In this document: piece by piece, positions 45,749 through 54,658 of the stretch | How the letters are laid out: each line of letters opens with the position of its first letter | Position numbering within the stretch: position 1 is the stretch's first letter | Assembly (NCBI RefSeq): GCF_022200785.1 | Contig: NZ_CP087585.1 | Location: forward strand, 1,302,001-1,366,000 | Origin: Pedobacter mucosus | GTDB lineage: Bacteria; Bacteroidota; Bacteroidia; Sphingobacteriales; Sphingobacteriaceae | Length of the DNA stretch: 64,000 bases | Direction: 5' to 3' | Made by a program: the position numbers and the translations under genes | Notes under the pieces: generated by a model | What the model saw: only the letters and a program-made list of their open reading frames with translations | What the model was told of the DNA's origin: nothing | Database searches by the model: none

Positions 45749-46354
45749 TTATTCTGAAGCAGCATTTTGATTAATAAAATTTTCTGCAACTTCTGTTAAT
45801 GCTACGTCAGTAGCTTTTTCGTTTTCTAAGGTTTGCGCTAATAAATTGGCTACTTCTGTATGGCCCATGTTTTCAGCAAAAACTTTTAGCGTTCCGTAAG
45901 TTGCAATTTCATAATGCTCTACTTTTTGTGCAGCCAAAATTAATCCTGCATCTCTAATCATAGTTCCCTCTTCGGTTTCTTCTATAATTCCTTCAGCTTC
46001 TTCTAATAATCCAGCCATTGCTTCACATTTTTTAGCTGATGCTTTTTCATCTAACAATCCAAATATTTGATCAAGCGTTTCAACATGCGATTGAGTTTCT
46101 GCTGTATGCTTATCAAATGTAGCTGCAAGCTCAGGACTTGTTGCCGCTTTCTTAAATTTTGGTAATGCTTTTGCTAAATGCTTTTCTGCCCAATAGATAT
46201 CTTTTAACTCATCAACAAAAAATTTGTGAAACTCTGAATCTTCCATCTTTCCTGTTTTATTTTTTGGTTTTGCAACTGATTTTTCACTTTTTTTAGTTGC
46301 CGACTCTGCTTTTGCTGGGGCTGTTTTTGCGCCCGTTTTAGTTGTAGTTGCCAT
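45749..46354 (-). CDS. DUF892 (YciF-like) ferritin-like protein with basic N-terminal tail
   Basis: A 201-residue protein. The first ~40 residues are Lys/Ala/Thr-rich and probably disordered (KSEKSVAKPKNKTGK). The rest is the four-helix DUF892 ferritin-like domain: FHKFFVDELKDIYWAEKHLAKALPKF, then helices with HTAETQSHVETLDQIF and VEHYEIATYGTLKVFAENMG, where the Glu and His residues form the expected metal site. Such proteins are linked to stress responses in other bacteria, function unproven. The tail resembles histone-like extensions and may bind DNA (inference). It is transcribed alone, convergent with tRNA-Arg. Confidence 0.85.
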   Translation of the reverse strand: MATTTKTGAKTAPAKAESATKKSEKSVAKPKNKTGKMEDSEFHKFFVDELKDIYWAEKHLAKALPKFKKAATSPELAATFDKHTAETQSHVETLDQIFGLLDEKASAKKCEAMAGLLEEAEGIIEETEEGTMIRDAGLILAAQKVEHYEIATYGTLKVFAENMGHTEVANLLAQTLENEKATDVALTEVAENFINQNAASE

Positions 46355-46589
46355 AGTTTTTTATTTTATATAGGTATACATCGACAACCAATTATTTTTT
46401 AAAATGTTTAAATTTTAATCAGTAACTCCAATAAAAAAGAATGGATGTAGTGCTTAGTTTGAAGAATTAATAGCAATGAGTTATCATTAAAAGGAATAGG
46501 AAACTGTAAGTAAACTGATCAATGCTTTTAGTATCATAACTTTTATAAAAGTATTTACACTTGGTTAAGGTTCTTTTTAAAAATAAACA

Positions 46590-46670
46590 TATATTTGTTT
46601 TTATCCTTTCGAGGGTATGTTTTTCATAGGTAGATGTAGGGTCAGAAAACTTGTTTTCTGGCCCTTTTTT
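46590..46670 (+). ncRNA. Candidate small RNA or orphan leader upstream of ubiX
   Basis: In the 349-base spacer between DUF892 and ubiX (46355-46703), a -7-like TATATTTG at 46590-46597 is followed by an intrinsic terminator: arms GGGTCAGAAAAC (46639-46650) and GTTTTCTGGCCC (46653-46664), then T6 (46665-46670). No plus-strand gene precedes that terminator, so it should end a short RNA of about 65 bases. The -33 box is weak (a TTG at 46561-46563 lies too far upstream), so this is tentative. The remainder of the spacer shows nothing. Confidence 0.4.
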
Positions 46671-46700
46671 GTTAATTAAGATTTATATAAGCTACTTTTG
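46668..46700 (+). promoter_or_regulatory. Promoter of ubiX, implying a leaderless mRNA
   Basis: TTTG at 46668-46671 and TACTTTTG at 46693-46700 fit the -33/-7 consensus with 21 bases between. The ubiX ATG begins four bases after the -7 box, so transcription would start at or next to the start codon. The -33 box overlaps the T-run of the preceding terminator. Confidence 0.55.
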
Positions 46701-46703
46701 TTT

Positions 46704-47270
46704 ATGCAAAAAAAGAAAGTTGTAGTTGCTGTAACGGGCGCAAGCGGGTCAATATATGCCAAAGTTTTATTAGATAAACTAAGCAAACTTGAAGACCAGA
46801 TTGAAGCTGTTGGCGTTGTAATGAGTGATAATGCTAAAGAAGTTTGGCAATTTGAATTAGGCAATCAAGATTACAGTAAATACAATTTTACTTTCTATAA
46901 TAAAAATGATTTTAATGCACCATTTGCATCCGGATCAGCTCGATACGATACCATGATAATTATACCTTGTTCTATGGGTACTTTAGGTAGGATTGCTCAT
47001 GGAATATCTAACGACTTAATTTCAAGAGCGGCAGATGTTGTATTAAAAGAAAGAAGAAAGCTTATTGCCGTTGTTCGCGATACGCCTTTTAGCCTAATTC
47101 ATATCAATAATATGAAAACCATTACCGAAGCTGGCGGGATCATTTGTCCGGCTAGTCCATCTTTTTATAGTTTACCGAAAACATTAGAAGAGGTTGCTGG
47201 AACAGTAGTAAGCAGGGTTCTAGATTTAGCAGGATTTGAACAGGAAAGTTATCGTTGGAATGAAAAGTAG
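46704..47270 (+). CDS. ubiX: UbiX-family flavin prenyltransferase
   Basis: A 188-residue flavoprotein that prenylates FMN to make the cofactor of UbiD-type decarboxylases. Opening VVVAVTGASGSIYAKVLLDKL is the FMN-binding Rossmann start. Further landmarks are IIIPCSMGTLGRIAHGIS (the conserved SMGTL region), LKERRKLIAVVRDTPFSLIHINNM and GGIICPASPSFYSLP. I start at the ATG at 46704; an in-frame TTG at 46698 lies inside the -7 box and is unlikely. No ubiD partner is in the window. The mtaB gene follows 108 bases downstream with its own -7 box. Confidence 0.93.
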   Translation: MQKKKVVVAVTGASGSIYAKVLLDKLSKLEDQIEAVGVVMSDNAKEVWQFELGNQDYSKYNFTFYNKNDFNAPFASGSARYDTMIIIPCSMGTLGRIAHGISNDLISRAADVVLKERRKLIAVVRDTPFSLIHINNMKTITEAGGIICPASPSFYSLPKTLEEVAGTVVSRVLDLAGFEQESYRWNEK

Positions 47271-47362
47271 ACTTTAAATTGCAATTTTTAATTTGTAAAT
47301 GAAAATTGACATATTACCAACCGACTGAAAATGTAAAATTCCCAACTGAAAGCTAATTTTGC

Positions 47363-47370
47363 TATCTTTG
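47363..47370 (+). promoter_or_regulatory. -7 box of mtaB
   Basis: TATCTTTG at 47363-47370 matches TAnnTTTG exactly and ends eight bases before the mtaB ATG, implying a leader of about 0-5 bases. No good TTTG is found at the -33 position, so confidence is moderate. Confidence 0.5.
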
Positions 47371-47378
47371 CAGGCTCA

Positions 47379-48701
47379 ATGAAAAAGGTCGCATTTTACA
47401 CATTAGGTTGCAAATTAAATTTCTCCGAAACCTCATCAATAGGTCGTTTATTTACGAACGCAGGTTATTCTGTGGTCGAATTTCAAGATCAGGCAGATGT
47501 ATACGTTATTAATACCTGTTCTGTAACCGACCATGCTGATAAGAAATGCCGCAAAGTAGTTAAAGAAGCTTTAAAATATTCTCCAAACGCTTTTGTAACT
47601 ATTGTAGGGTGTTATGCTCAGCTTAAGCCACAGGAAATTGCCGAAATTGAAGGCGTAGATATGGTTTTAGGTGCTGCAGAAAAATTCAGAATTGTAGAAT
47701 ACATTACTGATCTCACTAAAAATCCTAAAGCTGTTGTTCATCAACAAGCTATAGAAAAGGTAAATCATAATTTTGTTGCTTCCTATTCATTTGGCGATAG
47801 AACCCGTACTTTCCTTAAAGTTCAGGATGGTTGCGATTATCCATGTACTTATTGTACCATTCCTTTGGCTCGTGGCGCTAGTCGTAGCGATACCATAGAA
47901 AACGTGGTAAACAGGGCGAAACTTGTTGCGGAGAGCGGCGTAAAAGAAATCGTTTTAACAGGTGTAAATCTTGGCGATTTCGGTATAAGAAATGGAGAGC
48001 GTGAGGATAAATTTTTTGATTTGGTTAAAGCTTTAGATGAGGTTGAGGGAATCGAAAGGATTCGTATTTCTTCAATAGAGCCTAATCTTTTAAGCAACGA
48101 AATTATTGAGTTTGTTTCTACTTCGAAAAAATTTGTTCCACATTTCCATATTCCTTTACAATCTGGATCTGATAAAATTTTGGGTTTAATGCGTCGCCGT
48201 TATCGCAGTGATTTATATGTAGAACGTGTTGCGAAAATAAAAGAAGTAATGCCTAATTGTTGCATTGGTGTTGATGTTATTGTCGGTTTTCCAGGTGAAA
48301 CTAAAGAAGATTTTCTAGATACTTATCAATTTTTGAATCAACTGGATATTTCCTATTTGCATGTGTTTACTTATTCTGAACGCGAATTGACACCCGCTGC
48401 CGACATGAAAGGTGTGGTTGCAGGTAGTGAACGTAATGATCGAAGTAAAATGCTTCACAGTTTGTCGGATAAAAAGCGAAGGGCTTTTTACGAATCACAG
48501 ATTGGTAGCAATGCGGAAGTGCTTTTTGAAGCTGATCATAAACTTGGTTTCATGCATGGTTTTACCAAAAACTATGTTAAAGTGCGTGCTAAATATGATC
48601 CGTTAATGGTTAATGAACTAAAAGCGGTTAAACTTTTAGAAATGACGGTCGACGGTGAAGTAGATGTTGCTGAACTGGAAACGGTTTATGCTCATCATTA
48701 A
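47379..48701 (+). CDS. mtaB: tRNA t6A37 methylthiotransferase MtaB
   Basis: A 440-residue radical-SAM enzyme that adds a methylthio group to t6A at position 37 of tRNAs reading ANN codons. The N-terminal UPF0004 domain holds FYTLGCKLN, VINTCSVT and IVGCYAQ, whose three Cys bind the auxiliary [4Fe-4S] cluster. The radical-SAM motif is Cys152, Cys156 and Cys159 in DGCDYPCTYCTIP. A C-terminal TRAM-like domain follows (residues ~375-440). LGCKLN and the overall length distinguish MtaB from MiaB and RimO. Probably transcribed from its own promoter, possibly also from ubiX. Confidence 0.95.
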   Translation: MKKVAFYTLGCKLNFSETSSIGRLFTNAGYSVVEFQDQADVYVINTCSVTDHADKKCRKVVKEALKYSPNAFVTIVGCYAQLKPQEIAEIEGVDMVLGAAEKFRIVEYITDLTKNPKAVVHQQAIEKVNHNFVASYSFGDRTRTFLKVQDGCDYPCTYCTIPLARGASRSDTIENVVNRAKLVAESGVKEIVLTGVNLGDFGIRNGEREDKFFDLVKALDEVEGIERIRISSIEPNLLSNEIIEFVSTSKKFVPHFHIPLQSGSDKILGLMRRRYRSDLYVERVAKIKEVMPNCCIGVDVIVGFPGETKEDFLDTYQFLNQLDISYLHVFTYSERELTPAADMKGVVAGSERNDRSKMLHSLSDKKRRAFYESQIGSNAEVLFEADHKLGFMHGFTKNYVKVRAKYDPLMVNELKAVKLLEMTVDGEVDVAELETVYAHH

Positions 48702-48838
48702 ATGCGCCAAATCTTATTTGTTATTACATTTAAAAACACCAATTTCATCAATCATTATCTTTCGATCTTTTGTAAATAATTTTAAAAAAAAATTATTACG
48801 CTTGGGTCATTAATTCTGACCTCTTATAATTCGGCTTC

Positions 48839-48890
48839 AGTCTTTGATCTTTGCTCTTTAATCTTTGCTCTCGAATCTTTCTGCTTTGGG
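48839..48890 (+). repeat. Short pyrimidine-rich tandem repeat upstream of lgt
   Basis: ATCTTTGCTCT is repeated at 48847-48857 and 48861-48871 (14-base period) within a run of related CTTT-type words. It resembles one arm of the 15148-15202 hairpin (TCTTTGTTCCTTGCTCTTT). It is probably a low-complexity intergenic repeat and lies just upstream of the lgt promoter region. Confidence 0.4.
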
Positions 48891-48923
48891 CTTTCTTTCC
48901 TATCTTCGCGTCAAATTATTATT

Positions 48924-50072
48924 ATGTTTCCTACGGTTTCACATTTTTTAGAATATCTATTCGGCATCAATCTGCCATTGCCTTTTAATACTTTTGGTGT
49001 ATTTGTTGCGCTGGCTTTCGTTGCTGGCTATTGGGCCTTTTCTGAAGAATTAAAACGAAAAGAAAAACTAGGAATTCTGCATCCCATTACAAAAAAGATT
49101 ATTATTGGTAAACAGGCAACCGTATTTGAATTACTTTTAAATGGACTTTTTGGATTTATAATTGGCTATAAATTGGTTTATGCGTTATTAAATTATAAGC
49201 TTTTTGTAAGTGATGCGCAATTTATTTTATTATCAACGCAAGGAAATATTTTCGGCGGAATATTGTTTGCAGCATTATTTGCATACTGGGATTATAAGGA
49301 AAAAGATAAATTTAAACTCGAAAAACCTAAAGAAACGCAGGTTACAATTCATCCATATCAATTAATGAGCAACTTAATTGTTTGGGCGGCGATTTGGGGT
49401 TTTTTAGGAGCGAAGTTTTTTGATAATTTAGAATATTGGGATGATTTTGTACAACACCCAATCGACCGACTTTTATCGTTTAGTGGATTAACTTTTTATG
49501 GTGGTTTAATTTGTGGCGGTGCTGCAGTTTTGATAATTGCAAAAAGAAATGGCATAAAACCACTACACATGCTTGATGTTGGCGGACCTGGAATGATGCT
49601 AGCTTACGCCGTTGGTCGCATTGGCTGCCACATGTCTGGTGATGGTGACTGGGGTATTGTAAACCCAAACCCAAAACCTTTTACCTGGTTGCCAGATTGG
49701 CTGTGGTCTTATAAATTTCCAAATAATGTAGTAGGCGAGGGTGTTCCAATTCCAGGTTGTGTAGGCAAATTTTGCGCAGAATTGCCACAAGGCGTTTATC
49801 CAACGCCAATTTATGAGGTAATTATTTGCTTAATACTTTTTGCATTTTTATGGAGTATCAGAGATAAAATAAAAGCACCCGGACTTATGTTCGGCATATA
49901 TATGATTTTAAATGGTATTGAACGCTTTTGCATTGAGCTTATCCGTGTAAATTCAAAATACCATGTTTTTGGTTTATCTTTTACTCAAGCTGAAATGATC
50001 TCTTCATTTTTAGTAGTAGGCGGAATCGCTCTTTGTGCTTATTCTCTTAGAAATAAAAATAAACTTGCTTAA
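48924..50072 (+). CDS. lgt: Prolipoprotein diacylglyceryl transferase
   Basis: A 382-residue inner-membrane enzyme that attaches diacylglycerol to the lipobox Cys of prolipoproteins, such as the SusD proteins of this window. At least seven hydrophobic segments are visible. The Lgt signature is AVGRIGCHMSGDGDWG (near residue 235), and the C-terminal NGIERFCIELIRVN carries further conserved charged residues. It is longer than E. coli Lgt (291), as in other Bacteroidota, with extra sequence around residues 70-150 and 240-280. A TATCTTCG sequence at 48901-48908 is a near match to a -7 box, giving a short leader. Confidence 0.94.
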   Translation: MFPTVSHFLEYLFGINLPLPFNTFGVFVALAFVAGYWAFSEELKRKEKLGILHPITKKIIIGKQATVFELLLNGLFGFIIGYKLVYALLNYKLFVSDAQFILLSTQGNIFGGILFAALFAYWDYKEKDKFKLEKPKETQVTIHPYQLMSNLIVWAAIWGFLGAKFFDNLEYWDDFVQHPIDRLLSFSGLTFYGGLICGGAAVLIIAKRNGIKPLHMLDVGGPGMMLAYAVGRIGCHMSGDGDWGIVNPNPKPFTWLPDWLWSYKFPNNVVGEGVPIPGCVGKFCAELPQGVYPTPIYEVIICLILFAFLWSIRDKIKAPGLMFGIYMILNGIERFCIELIRVNSKYHVFGLSFTQAEMISSFLVVGGIALCAYSLRNKNKLA

Positions 50073-50102
50073 AATAATAGATTAATATTTTATTGATTTA
50101 AT

Positions 50103-50894
50103 ATGAATTACGAACTATTATGTAATAAAGTCATATCGATTGTAAAACTTACCGGAAATTTTATCCGTAAAGAAGCAATGCTTTTTGATGCAAAAAATAT
50201 CGAGTACAAAGGGCTTAATGATATGGTTTCTTATGTAGATAAAACTGCAGAAGAACAACTTGTACGAAACTTAGATAAGCTTATTATTGATGCAGGTTTT
50301 TTAACAGAAGAAAAAACTTCAACCAGAACAGGTAAAACTTATACTTGGATTATTGATCCCTTGGATGGTACTACAAATTTCATTCATGGAATTCCAACTT
50401 ATGGAATAAGCGTTGCTTTATATGAAGATGATAAAGCAGTTTTGGGTGTAGTTTACGAATTAAACAGAAGTGAAATGTTTTATTCGTATAAAGGCGGACC
50501 TGCATTCATGAATAAAAAAGAAATAAATGTTTCCATAAATCCTGATTTTAAATCAAGTTTATTGGCGACTGGGTTTCCGTATTATGAGTTTGATAAGCAG
50601 CCTCAATATATTGAATTGTTAACCGAATTAATGCAAAAAAGTCATGGCGTTCGCCGGATAGGTGCTGCAGCAATTGATCTTGTTTATACGGCCTGTGGTC
50701 GGTTTGATGCTTTTTTTGAATATAATCTTCAGAAATGGGATTTTGCAGCAGGGTGCTTTATTGTTCAACAAGCTGGGGGAGAAGTTTTTGATTTCTCGGG
50801 TGGAAACGATTTCTTTGAAAAGAGAGAAATATTAGCAACAAATGGAAAGCTAACAGGAGAAATGTTGACAGCCATTAAAAAGTATTTTAAATAG
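50103..50894 (+). CDS. Inositol monophosphatase family protein
   Basis: A 263-residue Mg-dependent phosphatase of the inositol monophosphatase fold. Metal ligands are seen in TEEKTS (Glu), Asp85 and Asp88 (DPLDGTTNFIHG) and WDFAAGCFIVQQAGG (Asp) near the C-terminus. The size suits SuhB-type enzymes; other family members hydrolyse 3'-phosphoadenosine phosphates or fructose-1,6-bisphosphate, so the substrate is open. It lies 30 bases after lgt on the same strand and may share its transcript. It converges on asnS across a spacer with a 14-bp hairpin. Confidence 0.9.
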   Translation: MNYELLCNKVISIVKLTGNFIRKEAMLFDAKNIEYKGLNDMVSYVDKTAEEQLVRNLDKLIIDAGFLTEEKTSTRTGKTYTWIIDPLDGTTNFIHGIPTYGISVALYEDDKAVLGVVYELNRSEMFYSYKGGPAFMNKKEINVSINPDFKSSLLATGFPYYEFDKQPQYIELLTELMQKSHGVRRIGAAAIDLVYTACGRFDAFFEYNLQKWDFAAGCFIVQQAGGEVFDFSGGNDFFEKREILATNGKLTGEMLTAIKKYFK

Positions 50895-50961
50895 TGCTTC
50901 CCCGCTAATTTTCTCGAAGTTTCTCATCAAAGTATTCGATTGAAATCTTATCAACAATTAA

Positions 50962-51005
50962 TTTGAAGTTGTCGCCATCCTTAATTGAAATGCGACAACT
51001 TCAAA
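50962..51005. terminator. Hairpin between convergent genes, probable terminator
   Basis: TTTGAAGTTGTCGC (50962-50975) and GCGACAACTTCAAA (50992-51005) form a perfect 14-bp stem with a 16-base loop between the inositol-monophosphatase-family gene and asnS. There is no strong U-run on either side, so termination is inferred mainly from position. Confidence 0.5.
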
Positions 51006-51071
51006 TAGTATAAGAGAGTTGGAGTAAAACCTGTTCTTCTCTATTCTTAAATCTTTTATCGTTATTCTTCT

Positions 51072-52520
51072 CTAAAATTCTGCATTTTTCGGGAACCTTG
51101 GGAAGGCAATAACATCTCTTATATTCGTCATTCCGGTAACAAATAATACTAAACGTTCAAAACCTAAACCGAAGCCAGCATGTGGCGCAGAGCCAAAACG
51201 ACGCGTATCTAAATACCACCATAGTTCTTCTTGCGAAATATTCATATCGTCCATACGTTTTGTTAAACGATCCAAACGTTCCTCTCTTTGCGATCCGCCA
51301 ATCATCTCTCCAATGCCAGGAAACAAGATATCCATTGCTGCAACTGTTTGTCTGCCTTCAGCATCTGGTTCATTTTGACGCATGTAAAAAGATTTTATAT
51401 CAGCTGGATAATCTGTTAAGATAACCGGTTTTTTAAAGTGCTTCTCAACTAAATACCGCTCATGTTCACTATGTAAATCTGCTCCCCATTCATCAATCAG
51501 GTATTTAAATTGTTTCTTCTGATTTGGTTTAGAAGATTTCAAAATCTTGATTGCTTCCGTATAAGTTAAACGCTCAAAATCATTAGCTAAACAAAATTCT
51601 AATTTTTCTAGCAAACTAAATTCGCTGCGCTCAATTTGAGGTTTTTGTTTGTCTTCGTCCGCTAAGCGTGTGTTTAAAAATTCCAATTCATCCTTACAAT
51701 TGTCTAAAGCATATTTTATAACATACTTCATCATATCTTCTGCAAGATTCATGTTATCTTCTAAATCTGCGAAGGCGACTTCAGGTTCAATCATCCAAAA
51801 CTCCGCTAAATGGCGGGTAGTATTTGAATTTTCCGCCCTAAAAGTCGGACCAAATGTATAAATCTGGCCAAATGCCATGGCTGCTAATTCGCCTTCTAGC
51901 TGTCCAGAAACGGTTAAATTAGTAGCACGAGCAAAGAAGTCCTGAGAAAAATCAACATTTCCATTTTCTGTTCTAGGCGTTTTGTCAAAATCTAAAGTGG
52001 TAACCTTAAACATTTCTCCAGCACCTTCTGCATCGCTAGCCGTAATTACCGGCGTATGCATATAAACGAACCCGCGTTCATTATAAAATTGATGAATTGC
52101 AAAAGCTAATGCATGTCTTACTTTAAAAACTGCATTAAAAGTATTGGTACGGAAACGCAAATGAGCAATCTCACGTAAAAATTCCAAACTATGTTTTTTG
52201 GGTTGCAGCGGAAATTTTTCAGGATCGCTATCACCTAAAATCTCAATACTAGTAGCTTTAATTTCTACCGTCTGACCTTTTCCCAAAGATTCTACAAGTT
52301 TACCTGTCGCAGAAATTGCTGCTCCAGTAGTTACTCTTCTCAACAGCTCTTCTGGTAAGTTATTAAAATCTAAAACAACTTGAATGTTGCCCATGCAAGA
52401 TCCGTCATTTAAGGCAATAAACTGATTATTTCGGAAAGTTCTTACCCATCCCATAACCGTTACTTCCGTATCAAACGCTGTTGATTTTAATAAATTCTTA
52501 ATTTGCTGTCTCTTAATCAT
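51072..52520 (-). CDS. asnS: Asparaginyl-tRNA synthetase
   Basis: A 482-residue class IIb synthetase that charges tRNA-Asn. The N-terminal OB-fold anticodon-binding domain ([22 protein letters not shown], ~residues 19-40) is followed by the class II core: motif 1 near [27 protein letters not shown], motif 2 at [22 protein letters not shown] (Arg and Glu of the ATP site) and motif 3 at [15 protein letters not shown] near the C-terminus. The EMF and RHLAEFWM forms favour AsnRS over AspRS. Single gene, start [11 protein letters not shown] unambiguous. Confidence 0.96.
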   Translation of the reverse strand: MIKRQQIKNLLKSTAFDTEVTVMGWVRTFRNNQFIALNDGSCMGNIQVVLDFNNLPEELLRRVTTGAAISATGKLVESLGKGQTVEIKATSIEILGDSDPEKFPLQPKKHSLEFLREIAHLRFRTNTFNAVFKVRHALAFAIHQFYNERGFVYMHTPVITASDAEGAGEMFKVTTLDFDKTPRTENGNVDFSQDFFARATNLTVSGQLEGELAAMAFGQIYTFGPTFRAENSNTTRHLAEFWMIEPEVAFADLEDNMNLAEDMMKYVIKYALDNCKDELEFLNTRLADEDKQKPQIERSEFSLLEKLEFCLANDFERLTYTEAIKILKSSKPNQKKQFKYLIDEWGADLHSEHERYLVEKHFKKPVILTDYPADIKSFYMRQNEPDAEGRQTVAAMDILFPGIGEMIGGSQREERLDRLTKRMDDMNISQEELWWYLDTRRFGSAPHAGFGLGFERLVLFVTGMTNIRDVIAFPRFPKNAEF

Positions 52521-52662
52521 ATTCCTAATTCTAAAAGTCGCAAATTTAGAAAAAAAAACTGTATCAGTCCGCTATATTCTATTTTAGAAACGGGTATTAA
52601 CAGAAACTCTAGCTTAATTAAAGAAGATTTTTACAATTTATAATAAAAAGTTTCGAATCCTT

Positions 52663-53658
52663 TTACTGTTGCTGCTGCTGTTGTTGCTGAATGGCTTCCA
52701 TATGTTCTTGATAGCTATTCTGCTTTCTAACAGATGGAGTGGCCATACCTGATGGTTTAGAATAATTAACTTCCGTTGGTTTAAAATAGATTTCATTGTC
52801 ATTAAAATCTTCATCATTATATCCAACTGAAACATTAACCTCCATAATGTGTTCAAAACCACCTTTGTAAACGCCCTTTACTGGAGAACAATCGGTAAAA
52901 TTTCTTCCAACCGCTAAACGAACATGAGTATCATTTGCAATGCAATTATTTGTCGGATCTAAACCTAACCAACCATATTCAGGTAAAAAAGCTTCTGCCC
53001 AAGCATGTGTTGCACCTTCTCCACGCATGCCGTCTCTATTTGGGCAAATATATCCACTCACATACCTGGATGGAATTCCCGTTAAACGCAACATAGCCGT
53101 TAAAACATGTGCAAAATCCTGACAAACACCAGCTTTTAGCTTCAAAATCTCATCAATTGTCGTATCAACAGCTGTTATTCCTTTTATGTATTCGTAATTA
53201 TTAAAAACATGAGCGCAATATTTTATAGCGGTTTGATATGGTGTATCTTCTTCCTTTTTTATACTGATTGCGGTTTCCTTTAATTGAGAAATGCCTTCAA
53301 AATTCTCCTGACGCAAATAATCAATATAGGGTACTTCATATTTCATTAAATCCAGACTATTCCATTGTTCACTGCTAAACATATCATCTTGAGGTAGCGG
53401 TTTTGGAAAAGTTTCTACACTTACTTTTGAAAATATTTTAAGCTGGGTGTGCGGCTCATTTTGGGTAAAAGTCCCGATTTCGTTTCCGTAATAATCAATA
53501 AAAATCTCAATTTCAGGACTGCCAGATATATTTAAATCGTGTTGTATCACCTTTTGGAAATCATCTTTAATGGGAAACAAGATAATTTGATTCGCACTAT
53601 CGCGAACAGGCAATTCATATTTATAATTGGTAATGTGTTTAATTTTGAAGATTGGCAT
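52663..53658 (-). CDS. Transglutaminase-like protein with poly-glutamine tail
   Basis: A 331-residue cytoplasmic protein with the N-terminal bacterial transglutaminase-like region (FKIKHITNYKYELPV) and core. The core has Cys in LKAGVCQDFAHVLTAMLRLTGIPSRYVSGY, His in EGATHAWAEAFLPEYGWLGLDPTN and the Asp further on, so the Cys-His-Asp triad is intact. The last ~30 residues leave the domain and end in eight Gln encoded by CAA/CAG. I start at the ATG at 53658; the frame opens upstream only from a TTG at 53682. Third gene of the ATP-grasp/alpha-E/transglutaminase operon, a trio thought to make or trim an unknown peptide-like product. Confidence 0.87.
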   Translation of the reverse strand: MPIFKIKHITNYKYELPVRDSANQIILFPIKDDFQKVIQHDLNISGSPEIEIFIDYYGNEIGTFTQNEPHTQLKIFSKVSVETFPKPLPQDDMFSSEQWNSLDLMKYEVPYIDYLRQENFEGISQLKETAISIKKEEDTPYQTAIKYCAHVFNNYEYIKGITAVDTTIDEILKLKAGVCQDFAHVLTAMLRLTGIPSRYVSGYICPNRDGMRGEGATHAWAEAFLPEYGWLGLDPTNNCIANDTHVRLAVGRNFTDCSPVKGVYKGGFEHIMEVNVSVGYNDEDFNDNEIYFKPTEVNYSKPSGMATPSVRKQNSYQEHMEAIQQQQQQQQ

Positions 53659-53713
53659 GGTGGTATAATTAATGTAATTCAAACTTATCGATTAACTAAC
53701 TAGGTTTTGAATA

Positions 53714-54649
53714 CTATGAATTTGCGAAATAATACTCGTTCAGTGAGTTTCCGATGCCGAATATTTCATTTCTTATTTGGGTAAGGTATTCGTGTAAATC
53801 TGCTTCGCCCATGGTATTAACTGAGCTATAGGTAATCATACTTTTTAATCTGCCGATTTTAAATGAAAGATTGTTATAATGCTCAATGTTGCCTTCGCTT
53901 TTCAATCTACCGAAATATCGCTCTATGTTATGCATGGAATATAGAGCAGAACGTGGAAAATCGTTATTCAGCATCACCAGTTCGATTATATTTTTAGCAT
54001 CAAAACCTTGTCGGTATGTTTTTAAATACAATTCATATCCTCCAAGCGATAAAAGTAAGTGTTTCCAATAGGCAATATCTGTTAATAAATCTGGGTTGTT
54101 ACTAATGGAGCTGAATTTAATATCCAAAATATCAATCGACTGGATACTGCGCTCTAAATGTTTACCAATTTTCATAAAACTTCTGCTTTCACCACGTTCC
54201 ATAGCGCTATCGGCTGTTCCGTGATAAAGCATAACCTGTTTAATAAGAATATCCAATGCAGTAATCGGGTCATCTTTTTGAACATACCATAAAAGCTTTT
54301 CGTCTTTAACCGTGTGATAATACTCATTTAAACACTGCCATAAATCTTTAGGAATGTGCTCTTGAACACTTCTGGCATTTTCTCTGGCCAACGTAATAAT
54401 GTTTAATATTGAATTTGGATTTTCACGGTTTAAAAGTAAATACTCAATTACAGCACGACTATCATGCTGAATATTTAGCAATTCATTTTCATCATCCGAA
54501 GAAAAAATTCTAATTACTGGCTTCCAGGTAAATTCTTGAATAGAATCTTGAGAGGATGCGTAATTTATTTTTAACATACGCAACATTCCGTCGCTGCGTT
54601 CAACATATCTACTCAACCAATATAGGCTTGATGCCACTCTACTTAACAT
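53714..54649 (-). CDS. Alpha-E domain protein (DUF403)
   Basis: A 311-residue all-helical protein of the alpha-E (DUF403) family, recognisable from MLSRVASSLYWLSRYVERSDGMLRML at the N-terminus, ARENARSVQEHIPKDLWQCLNEYYH (~residues 90-115) and ERGESRSFMKIGKHLERSIQSIDIL (~150-175). The many conserved Glu and Arg residues in these helices are typical. The biochemical role is not established. It lies 9 bases after the ATP-grasp gene and 55 bases before the transglutaminase-like start, in the conserved order of this operon type. Confidence 0.9.
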   Translation of the reverse strand: MLSRVASSLYWLSRYVERSDGMLRMLKINYASSQDSIQEFTWKPVIRIFSSDDENELLNIQHDSRAVIEYLLLNRENPNSILNIITLARENARSVQEHIPKDLWQCLNEYYHTVKDEKLLWYVQKDDPITALDILIKQVMLYHGTADSAMERGESRSFMKIGKHLERSIQSIDILDIKFSSISNNPDLLTDIAYWKHLLLSLGGYELYLKTYRQGFDAKNIIELVMLNNDFPRSALYSMHNIERYFGRLKSEGNIEHYNNLSFKIGRLKSMITYSSVNTMGEADLHEYLTQIRNEIFGIGNSLNEYYFANS

Positions 54650-54658
54650 ATTTCAATT

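Noticed and set aside
46698..46703. TTG start for UbiX two codons upstream
   Set aside because: It overlaps the -7 promoter box and the ATG at 46704 gives the normal family N-terminus.
53659..53682. Upstream TTG start for the transglutaminase-like protein
   Set aside because: The domain begins right after the ATG at 53658, and the extra residues look non-coding.
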